Source: Acinetobacter sedimenti
GTDB lineage: Bacteria; Pseudomonadota; Gammaproteobacteria; Pseudomonadales; Moraxellaceae
Length of the DNA stretch: 64,000 nt
Direction: 5' to 3'
Assembly (NCBI RefSeq): GCF_022601685.1
Contig: NZ_JAKUML010000002.1
Coordinates: forward strand, 124,001-188,000
In this document: positions 57,929 through 64,000 of the stretch, piece after piece
How positions within the stretch are numbered: the first letter of the stretch is position 1
Layout: the number at the start of each line of letters is the position of its first letter
The notes under the pieces: model-generated
Databases searched by the model: none
What the model was told of the DNA's origin: nothing
The model's input: only the letters and a program-made list of their open reading frames with translations
Program-made: the position numbers and the translations under genes

Positions 57929-57962
57929 AAAAAGCATCGTTTGCAATGAACGATGCTTTTTT
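57929..57962 (+). terminator. Rho-independent terminator of fmt-rsmB
   Basis: AAAAAGCATCGTT (57929-57941) pairs perfectly with AACGATGCTTTTT (57949-57961). Confidence 0.9.
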
Positions 57963-57987
57963 GCATCATATCTGCATTTCAGAAATA

Positions 57988-58085
57988 GTGAGTGCAATTT
58001 AATTTGGTTACAAGGCAACTGAGCGAAGATGTACAAAGCGTACTTCGAGCGCAGTTAACGCAGTAGCAAAATTAAAGTGCCTGAC
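57988..58085. repeat. 98-bp palindromic REP/MITE-like element, copy B
   Basis: End arms GTGAGTGCAATTTAATTTGG and CAAAATTAAAGTGCCTGAC are imperfect inverted repeats. The core TGTACAAAGCGTACTTCGAG and the words CAAGGC and AACGCAG occur in the same order as in copy A at 38724-38865. It lies between convergent rsmB and zupT. Confidence 0.6.
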
Positions 58086-58104
58086 GATTTTACATAAACT
58101 TAAT

Positions 58105-58911
58105 TTACATAAACTTAAATAGAACCATACTAATCGCCAACATCGACATGCCTGTGACTAAGCCATACACCGTTTCATGTCCTTTGGAATAACGCTTCGC
58201 CGCAGGAAGTAGCTCATCCAGCGCCAAGAACACCATCACCCCTGCAATCAACCCAAAGACTGTACCGAAAACGACTGGATTCATAAATGGTGCAAGAATG
58301 CTATAACCAATCAACGCACCCAGTGGCTCAGCAAGCCCAGATATAAAACTGGCAAGCAACGCCATTGATTTACTTTTCGTTGCAGCATAGACAGGTACAG
58401 CGATGGCAATACCTTCTGGAATATTGTGAATCGCAATCGCAGCAGCAAGTGGCACGCCAAGTGTGGCATTTTCCAAAGTCGCAAAGAACGTCGCTAAACC
58501 TTCAGGAAAGTTATGCGCTGTGATGGCAAATAAAGTCAGCAAACCTGTACGGTATAGCCCTGTATCATTTTCAGCACTCAAATGCGCACTGTCTAAAGCA
58601 TCATGCGGATTGGGAATAAAACGATCTAATAAAATGACCAGTAGAATCCCTGCAAGAAAAGCAAAAGTGCCAAATGCAAAGCCAATTTGTGAATCATAAG
58701 ATTGTGAAAATGAGTCAACCGATTTGGTGAGAATCTCAGTGAGCGATACATAAACCATCGCTCCGCCTGCAAATGCAAGCCCAAAAGAAAGCAGCCGAGG
58801 ACTCGGCTGCTTAAAGAATAACACCAACGCACCGCCGACTACGGTTGCCAAACTCGCCAAGACTGTGACAAGAAAGGCAATGAGTACATTGGTACTAAAA
58901 AAATCTGACAT
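58105..58911 (-). CDS. zupT: Zinc transporter ZupT (ZIP family)
   Basis: 268 residues, eight predicted helices. The ZIP metal-site motifs are in helices 4 and 5: AHNFPEGLATF and HNIPEGIAIAVPVYA. The variable loop between helices 3 and 4 (PHDALDSAHLSAEND) is acidic with His. Imports Zn(II), and in relatives also other divalent metals. The Zur/Fur-like palindrome 53 bp upstream suggests metal repression. Confidence 0.93.
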   Translation of the reverse strand: MSDFFSTNVLIAFLVTVLASLATVVGGALVLFFKQPSPRLLSFGLAFAGGAMVYVSLTEILTKSVDSFSQSYDSQIGFAFGTFAFLAGILLVILLDRFIPNPHDALDSAHLSAENDTGLYRTGLLTLFAITAHNFPEGLATFFATLENATLGVPLAAAIAIHNIPEGIAIAVPVYAATKSKSMALLASFISGLAEPLGALIGYSILAPFMNPVVFGTVFGLIAGVMVFLALDELLPAAKRYSKGHETVYGLVTGMSMLAISMVLFKFM

Positions 58912-58963
58912 TGTGATGGCTAACCGACCCTAAGATCGGCATATTCTAACGCACTTTAGCAAC

Positions 58964-58984
58964 AAATGATAAGAGTTATCATTT
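58964..58984 (-). promoter_or_regulatory. Zur/Fur-like palindrome upstream of zupT
   Basis: AAATGATAA-GAG-TTATCATTT is a perfect 9-bp inverted repeat. It agrees with the E. coli Zur core at about 14 of 20 positions, and also looks like a Fur site. The zinc-transporter target favours Zur. Confidence 0.5.
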
Positions 58985-59092
58985 AAAACCTTGATTAGAA
59001 ATTTTCATCACCATTATCGCATAATCCTCAGAAGTAGAAGGAAGTAGCGATTTTACAAATCAGTAAATCAGTTTAAAAATCAATGCTTCAAA

Positions 59093-59200
59093 TCAATCTT
59101 CAGGATCAGGGTGCTTCGCCAAATGTATCATTGCCAAAGCCAGCCCACCCCACAACACAACGATTGAAATAATCATCATAATCAATGCAATACTAGACAT
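59093..59200 (-). CDS. metS: Methionine/alanine importer small subunit MetS
   Basis: 35 residues: one helix (MSSIALIMMIISIVVLWGGL ... ALAMIHL) ending in AKHPDPED. GGAGAG lies 7 nt before the ATG at 59200. It follows the NSS transporter by 18 bp. MetS proteins have exactly this size, single helix and place, and are needed for MetP activity in Corynebacterium. Confidence 0.85.
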   Translation of the reverse strand: MSSIALIMMIISIVVLWGGLALAMIHLAKHPDPED

Positions 59201-59218
59201 ATATGCTCTCCTTTTCCC

Positions 59219-60706
59219 TTATTGACGATCTTTCAATCGACTAAGCGCAAGCGCACCGAGTATGAACATCAGCACGATACCCCAACCAAAGATGAGTTGC
59301 ATAAATACTGGATAATCACCATAACCCGTCGTGATCAACGCAATCAGTGACAATACAAATGCAACTAAAAGCGTCAATGGTGTAACAACGGTCATCATAA
59401 AACGCCAGCCTTGACCCAATTGAATACTTGAAATTGCATTTACATGTTGCTCAAGCTCAGGCAATTTCGAACGCTTAAACCATGTAATCATCACGATCGA
59501 AAGCAATGCGCCAAAGACGATACCAATATTATTGGCAAAGTGATCAATAATATCGACAAACTTGATTGCACTATGTGTTGAGAACAACAAAATTGAAACT
59601 ACTGCCGAACCGCCTGCAATGATTGTCACAGACTTTTTGCGTGACCAGCCTAGCTTATCTTGAAACGCACTGATCGGCACTTGCAAGATACTTACCATTG
59701 AGGTGATCCCTGCAACAACGAGTGATGTAAAGAACAAGAAGCCGAATAAATCTGCACCAGCGCCAAGGCTTGAAATCAACTTTGGAAAGGCAATAAATGC
59801 CAAGCCGATACCGCCACTGACCACTTCTTTAAACTCTACACCCGCACTCTGCGCCATAAAGCCAAGTGCAGCGAAGACACCGATCCCCGCAAGTAACTCA
59901 AACGATGAATTGGCAAGCCCGACCACAACGCCTGAACCTGTCACATTTGATTTTGGTTTTAAGTACGACGCATAGGTCAACATGATCCCGAAACCAACAG
60001 AAAGCGAGAAGAAGATGTGCCCATATGCTGCAAGCCATACTTTATAGTTTGCCATCGCTGCCCAGTTTGGTGTGAATAACGCATCTAAGCCAATCGTTGC
60101 ACCTGGCAAACGTAATGCTTGAATCACCAAAATCGTAAATAAAACAATCAATAATGGAATGAAAATTTTATTGGCAACTTCTACACCTTTTTTGATGCCA
60201 CCATACAGAATGAACATCGTTACAGCCCATACCACGAGCAAACCAAAAAAGAGGTGCGGTACAAATCCAAATGCTAAGCCTTCTCCAGTTTGCAGATAAG
60301 TATTGAAGAAGAACGCTTCGGTATCTTCGCCCCACTTCTGCCCCCACGAGAGGAAAATATAGCTACCTGCCCAGGACAATACGCTGGCATAGTACACACC
60401 AATCGCCAGTGTTACCATGACCTGCCACCAACCGACAGATTCCATCGGTTTTGCAACACGTTTATACGCTGTTGGCGGAGCGCCACGATACTTATGCCCA
60501 ATGGCATAGTCTAAAAATAAAAGCGGTAAACCCGCTGTGAAGAGTGCAATTAAATATGGAATAAGAAAGGCACCACCGCCATTCTCATAAGTTACATATG
60601 GAAAGCGCCAAATGTTACCCAATCCAACCGCCGATCCGATGGCAGCCAAAATAAAACCAGATCGGGCAGACCAATTTTCACGCTGATTTTCACGTTGTTT
60701 GGTCAC
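59219..60706 (-). CDS. metP: Sodium-dependent neurotransmitter-symporter family amino-acid importer (MetP-like)
   Basis: 495 residues from the GTG at 60706, which has AAGGGG at good spacing; the open frame begins 22 codons upstream. LeuT-fold transporter with the NSS signature GLGNIWRFPYVTYENGGGAFLIPYL in the first helix and about 11-12 helices. The pairing with metS on the same transcript points to Na+-driven methionine/alanine uptake rather than a tryptophan or proline transporter. Confidence 0.88.
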   Translation of the reverse strand: MTKQRENQRENWSARSGFILAAIGSAVGLGNIWRFPYVTYENGGGAFLIPYLIALFTAGLPLLFLDYAIGHKYRGAPPTAYKRVAKPMESVGWWQVMVTLAIGVYYASVLSWAGSYIFLSWGQKWGEDTEAFFFNTYLQTGEGLAFGFVPHLFFGLLVVWAVTMFILYGGIKKGVEVANKIFIPLLIVLFTILVIQALRLPGATIGLDALFTPNWAAMANYKVWLAAYGHIFFSLSVGFGIMLTYASYLKPKSNVTGSGVVVGLANSSFELLAGIGVFAALGFMAQSAGVEFKEVVSGGIGLAFIAFPKLISSLGAGADLFGFLFFTSLVVAGITSMVSILQVPISAFQDKLGWSRKKSVTIIAGGSAVVSILLFSTHSAIKFVDIIDHFANNIGIVFGALLSIVMITWFKRSKLPELEQHVNAISSIQLGQGWRFMMTVVTPLTLLVAFVLSLIALITTGYGDYPVFMQLIFGWGIVLMFILGALALSRLKDRQ

Positions 60707-60895
60707 AGAAATCCCCTTATATCTCCGATGCTTCATTTGTAGCATACTGTAAAAAATGCCGCAGATTATCATAATTGCGACATTTTTTTTAATATCAGGG
60801 ACATGATGGTCGATTAAGTTTTATGCAACAATCATTTTTTTAATTTAATTTCAATAAACTAGCACCAAATATTTTTTCAAATGATTCACCGTAGC

Positions 60896-61498
60896 TTATC
60901 GGTGGATTCGTTCAAATCGTGCTCTATCCGCCCGTTCTTTCGCTTCGATCAACCGTTTGCGTTGCTCTTCCGCTTTGTCACGTGCTTGATCACGTTGTCT
61001 TTCAAGACGTTCTTTTCGCTCATGTTCATGCTTCGCTTTTTCTCGTGCTTTACGCTCTCGCTCTGCACGTTCACGTTGCTCTTGATAACGCTTTTTCTCT
61101 GCTTGCGCTTTGCGCTGTGCTTCAAGACGATCTCGGCGTTCACGCTCTAAGCGAGCTTTATCTTGTCTTGCACGTTCTTCACGAGCCTGTTGTTCCCGAC
61201 GCTTCCACTCCCATTCAGCACGTTGACGTTGTTGTTCATAATGCTTTTTACGGTCACGCTCTCGTTCAAGACGCTCTTGACGCTCTCGATATTCAATCTG
61301 ACGCTGACGAGCACGATCTATTTCGTACTGACGTTGGCGCTCATATTCTCTACGGTTATCATAACGTCCATCAGGGTAGCGATCTGGATATCCATATACT
61401 CCGCCTGACCGTGGATAGCGTTCATAATCAGTTGGTGCAACCACACAACCTACAGCTGAGATTGCAGTGACCAATGATACCAAAACGATCTTATACAT
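60896..61498 (-). CDS. Arg/Glu/Gln-rich coiled-coil lipoprotein
   Basis: 200 residues. The ATG at 61498 is chosen because AGGAGG lies 7 nt upstream; the ATG at 61504 abuts that SD directly. The signal peptide MYKIVLVSLVTAISAVGC ends in a plausible lipobox with Cys18. A Tyr/Pro/Arg-rich stretch follows (DYERYPRSGGVYGYPDRYPDG), then about 145 residues of nearly pure R/E/Q/K/A heptads, a long charged coiled coil or single alpha-helix. No enzyme domain. Function unknown; it could span part of the periplasm or bind peptidoglycan or nucleic acid. Confidence 0.8.
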   Translation of the reverse strand: MYKIVLVSLVTAISAVGCVVAPTDYERYPRSGGVYGYPDRYPDGRYDNRREYERQRQYEIDRARQRQIEYRERQERLERERDRKKHYEQQRQRAEWEWKRREQQAREERARQDKARLERERRDRLEAQRKAQAEKKRYQEQRERAERERKAREKAKHEHERKERLERQRDQARDKAEEQRKRLIEAKERADRARFERIHR

Positions 61499-61539
61499 GG
61501 CCATTCCTCCTATTTTTTATTCATCAATTCATAAAACTT

Positions 61540-61559
61540 AAACTTGACAATGCAAGTTT
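61540..61559. promoter_or_regulatory. Perfect palindrome overlapping a TTGACA in the esterase promoter region
   Basis: AAACTTG-ACAATG-CAAGTTT (7-bp arms). A consensus -35 TTGACA (61544-61549) lies inside it. Repressor operators often have this layout. No matching regulator gene is adjacent. Confidence 0.35.
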
Positions 61560-61725
61560 TCAAGTTATTGTATTGACTATATCTCAAGCTTAAAGCGCAA
61601 TATGCGATGCTCTGTATAGAATCGACGTGCCTTGTGCAACGAGATTTACCGAACTGTGCAACTATGGATAAACAGTGTAGAGCACAGCTATTTTATGACA
61701 AGAAAAACAGCAATATGGAGTAATT

Positions 61726-62790
61726 ATGAGTAAGCTATTTGATCTGCAAAAGCTCATGCTAAAAACGCAAGGACACAGTGCCAAAGCCATTGACCGTGCA
61801 CCTAAACCCGTTCAACGCAGACTTGCCCGTATGCTTGGTTATCATTATCCATTTGCAGCACTTCATCCGTTTTATCAATGTATTTTAGCCGTACAGCACA
61901 AACAAGGGCATTCGGGTTTTGTCAAAGCAGATTATCGAAAAAGTCGAAAACTTTTTCTCGATCAAATGACTGCGTTTCAAAGCAACCCAACCAAAATCGC
62001 CCAGGTCAAAGATTTACATTTACCACTTGATTCGGGCATGACACCAGCTCGACATTATCACCCTAATCCAAAACAAACTTTGCCGATGATCGTGTTCTAT
62101 CATGGCGGTGGTTTTGTGGTTGGCGGATTAAATACGCATGATGAGGCTTGTCGACTGCTAGCAAAACACGCCAATGTACAAGTGCTGAGCATCGATTATC
62201 CGCTTGCTCCAGAGCATTCACCACAGCAATTAATCAAATGCTGTGTCGAAGCGTTACAATGGGCTTTTGAACATCAAAAAGAATTTAACATTGCACCGAA
62301 TCGTATCGCGATTGCAGGTGACAGCGCAGGTGGAAACATCAGTGCGGTGGTCGCACAAGTCACAAAAGATCAACCATTTGCACCGCAATCACAGCTTCTC
62401 ATCTATCCTGCGGTTGACTTTAAAAGCCGTTATTCTTCATTCTACAAATATAAAGATGGCTTGGTGCTGACAGGTGAAGATATCGATCATGTCACTGCAT
62501 TTTATCCTGATCGACACGAAGTTGAACTTGATGATCCGATTATCTCACCGCTATTTGGTAAACTCGAAGGCCTAGCACCTGCATACGTGATGACAGCTGA
62601 GTTTGATGTGTTACATGACGAAGGCGAGCTGTATTCACAAAAACTCAAACATGCAGGGGTAAAAACCCATTTTGTGAATATCGCAGATCAGCCACACGGC
62701 TTTATCAATATGACGACGATTCATCAGTCTGCCAAACAGCATTGGATCAATACCGCAAAATCATTCCGTCAATTTTGGAATACATTATAA
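61726..62790 (+). CDS. Alpha/beta-hydrolase esterase, HSL family
   Basis: 354 residues with GGAG upstream of the ATG. The HSL oxyanion motif HGGGFVVGG is followed by the nucleophile S200 in GDSAGGN, D294 in AEFDVLHDEG and H324 in QPHGFIN, a complete triad. No signal peptide, so cytoplasmic. Family members cleave short acyl esters; the substrate is unknown. Single gene with its own terminator. Confidence 0.92.
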   Translation: MSKLFDLQKLMLKTQGHSAKAIDRAPKPVQRRLARMLGYHYPFAALHPFYQCILAVQHKQGHSGFVKADYRKSRKLFLDQMTAFQSNPTKIAQVKDLHLPLDSGMTPARHYHPNPKQTLPMIVFYHGGGFVVGGLNTHDEACRLLAKHANVQVLSIDYPLAPEHSPQQLIKCCVEALQWAFEHQKEFNIAPNRIAIAGDSAGGNISAVVAQVTKDQPFAPQSQLLIYPAVDFKSRYSSFYKYKDGLVLTGEDIDHVTAFYPDRHEVELDDPIISPLFGKLEGLAPAYVMTAEFDVLHDEGELYSQKLKHAGVKTHFVNIADQPHGFINMTTIHQSAKQHWINTAKSFRQFWNTL

Positions 62791-62820
62791 TTTTGCAACG
62801 ATTCTTAAAGCGATCTTGAA

Positions 62821-62836
62821 TGTTTCACGTGGAACG
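62821..62836. other. parS-like ParB-binding site
   Basis: TGTTTCACGTGGAACG differs from the common parS TGTTTCACGTGAAACA at two positions and from the Pseudomonas form TGTTCCACGTGGAACC at two. The central GTTTCACGTGGAAC has the required CACGTG core. It lies in non-coding DNA between the esterase gene and its terminator. Confidence 0.55.
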
Positions 62837-62863
62837 TAATATCAAAACACCAAGCCGAAAAAT

Positions 62864-62893
62864 AAAAAATGGATGCATTCGCATCCATTTTTT
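62864..62893. terminator. Convergent terminator between the esterase and outer-membrane protein genes
   Basis: AAAAAATGGATGC (62864-62876) pairs perfectly with GCATCCATTTTTT (62881-62893), 13 bp, T tracts on both strands. Confidence 0.9.
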
Positions 62894-62949
62894 AAATTGA
62901 TCTTCGTTAGCCAGTGACGTGCAAAACCATGGTTTTAAATTATAAAAAA

Positions 62950-63693
62950 TCAAAAATGTGCTTCTAAGCCAATATACGGGCCATCAAAATCGAACTTGGT
63001 ATCAAAGCCATCTTGATCATCGAGCTCAATATTCAAGATACGATAGCCTGCTTTTGCGCCAAGATCGATTAATAGATTTTCAACAAAGTTATATTTAATT
63101 TCCGCTGATGCATCAGTGATTTGCGTATCATCATAGTTGGTTGCAAGCAGTTCAGCCTTTGCACTCAATCCTGTAAATGGTAGTTTCCCACCTGCTGATG
63201 CATAGAGCATCGGCGCAGTTTCACTAATCTCAACCTTATCTGCACCTACGGTACTGTTATAAGTCACATCACCTTCAAGTTGCTTCGCAGCCACACCCAC
63301 ATCAACGCTGACGATATTGTCTAAAATTTCATAATACAAAATGAAATCTGTTGAATCCAAATCAATATTATAGAGTGCATCGCCTGCGAGGTTCTGTTCT
63401 TCAGTATCAACATCTATCCCTGTATAACGAATTTTTCCGTTTGGAATCAATGGCACTGGATGCTCAAAAGCCAATGAAACTTGTGCTTGCCCTTTGTCAT
63501 CTAGCGACAAGCTATCTGCGCTTCTTAAACTTGCATCTTGAGGTGCTTCGTTATACTCACCTTGCAGATTCCAATAATCCACACTGCCATATACACCAAG
63601 CATATCTGCTTGTGCAGTCGTACTGAGTAGCGCCAAGCCACTAAGAGCTCCTGACATCAACAGTGCTGTGTTGATTTGCTTCCAACTTTTCAT
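62950..63693 (-). CDS. TIGR04219-type outer-membrane beta-barrel protein
   Basis: 247 residues. The signal peptide MKSWKQINTALLMSGALSGL ... STTAQA is probably cut before DMLGVYGSVDYW. The mature chain has alternating beta-strands and acidic loops (SLSLDDKGQAQVSLAFEHPVP; IRYTGIDVDTEE) and ends LEAHF with the C-terminal Phe of barrel proteins. Function unknown. Confidence 0.85.
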   Translation of the reverse strand: MKSWKQINTALLMSGALSGLALLSTTAQADMLGVYGSVDYWNLQGEYNEAPQDASLRSADSLSLDDKGQAQVSLAFEHPVPLIPNGKIRYTGIDVDTEEQNLAGDALYNIDLDSTDFILYYEILDNIVSVDVGVAAKQLEGDVTYNSTVGADKVEISETAPMLYASAGGKLPFTGLSAKAELLATNYDDTQITDASAEIKYNFVENLLIDLGAKAGYRILNIELDDQDGFDTKFDFDGPYIGLEAHF

Positions 63694-63832
63694 AGGTTGT
63701 TCCTAATTACACGATTCCGATAGTTTAACTGAATTTAAAATCAAAACTGAAACTGAAATTTTCCTTTCACTTCTGATTAACTTGCTCTGATTCATTTGTC
63801 TTGAATAACTTGTGCTGATGCTTTTGACCTAA

Positions 63833-64000
63833 TTAATTGGGTTGTTTGATCACCAATAAACGTGGCTCCTGCATATCCGCAATGGCGGATTGAATGCCTT
63901 CTCGTCCAAGCCCAGAATCTTTGACACCACCATAGGGCATATTGTCGACACGGAACGTCGGCACATCGTTAATGATCACACCGCCAACATGAAGCTCGTC
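63833..64000 (-). CDS. Aldehyde dehydrogenase, C-terminal fragment at the window edge
   Basis: The last 55 codons and a TAA stop (63835-63833) are in the window; the rest lies beyond. The segment [21 protein letters not shown] and then KDSGLGREG is the C-terminal signature of NAD(P)-dependent aldehyde dehydrogenases (E/D-SGLGREG type). The catalytic Cys and Glu are outside the window, so substrate class cannot be told. Confidence 0.9.
   Translation of the reverse strand, partial: DELHVGGVIINDVPTFRVDNMPYGGVKDSGLGREGIQSAIADMQEPRLLVIKQPN

Noticed and set aside
60919..61470. 183-codon plus-strand ORF opposite the Arg-rich lipoprotein gene
   Set aside because: It is the mirror of a repetitive Arg/Glu codon pattern; it lacks a signal, a domain and an SD, while the minus-strand frame has a signal peptide and AGGAGG.
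1..64000. CRISPR array, insertion sequence or prophage
   Set aside because: No regularly spaced repeats, transposase, integrase of mobile type or phage structural genes were seen; XerD here is the chromosomal housekeeping recombinase.

Overview
The window is chromosomal DNA from a gammaproteobacterium of the Acinetobacter type (Moraxellaceae). The species cannot be fixed from the sequence alone. The evidence is the gene set and its order: feoAB-xerD-dsbC-hom-thrC, a fmt-rsmB pair without def, secE-nusG-rplKAJL-rpoBC with a TTG-initiated rpoC, and a TorF-type porin. Base composition is moderately low in GC. All coordinates are in-window, and many starts below were moved to the codon with the better Shine-Dalgarno (SD) sequence.

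Region 1 (1-11.2 kb) is the most accessory part. A very AT-rich minus-strand gene runs off the left edge: an N-terminal TIR domain, then a P-loop STAND-type NTPase and a helical region, which is the layout of bacterial NLR-like antiphage sensors. Next to it is a czcI-czcC-czcB-czcA heavy-metal efflux operon (HME-RND pump), then feoA-feoB plus a small Cys-rich membrane protein for ferrous iron uptake.

Region 2 (11.5-30.4 kb) is housekeeping: xerD, a lipoprotein DsbC-like disulfide protein, hom and thrC (threonine), a TorF-family porin behind a textbook sigma-54 promoter, a SPOR protein, argS, DUF2798, a Dyp peroxidase, an MscM-type channel, ppa, a MAPEG protein, fadD, parC with wild-type quinolone-target residues, and a hotdog thioesterase.

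Region 3 (30.5-41.6 kb) has two identical tRNA-Glu(UUC) genes, two genes of unknown role (one a membrane-anchored DUF2726 protein), psd, a rhodanese, pncB, a GST, rarA, a PQQ-type sugar dehydrogenase lipoprotein, a PepSY membrane protein behind a Fur-like site, a YcgN protein and two microproteins.

Region 4 (41.7-54 kb) is the transcription-translation cluster rpoC-rpoB-rplL-rplJ-rplA-rplK-nusG-secE, read on the minus strand. It has an L10 leader, an rplL-rpoB hairpin and, unusually, a palindromic repeat inserted between rpoB and rpoC.

Region 5 (54-64 kb) has a DUF389 protein, fmt-rsmB, zupT behind a Zur/Fur-like palindrome, a metP-metS amino-acid importer with its 35-residue subunit, an Arg-rich lipoprotein, an HSL-family esterase, a parS-like 16-mer, an outer-membrane beta-barrel protein and the C-terminus of an aldehyde dehydrogenase.

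The best candidate for a little-described system is the truncated TIR-STAND gene. The best non-coding signals are the sigma-54 promoter, the two related ~100-140 bp palindromic elements, the rpoB/rpoC spacer element, the parS-like site and a candidate intergenic sRNA.
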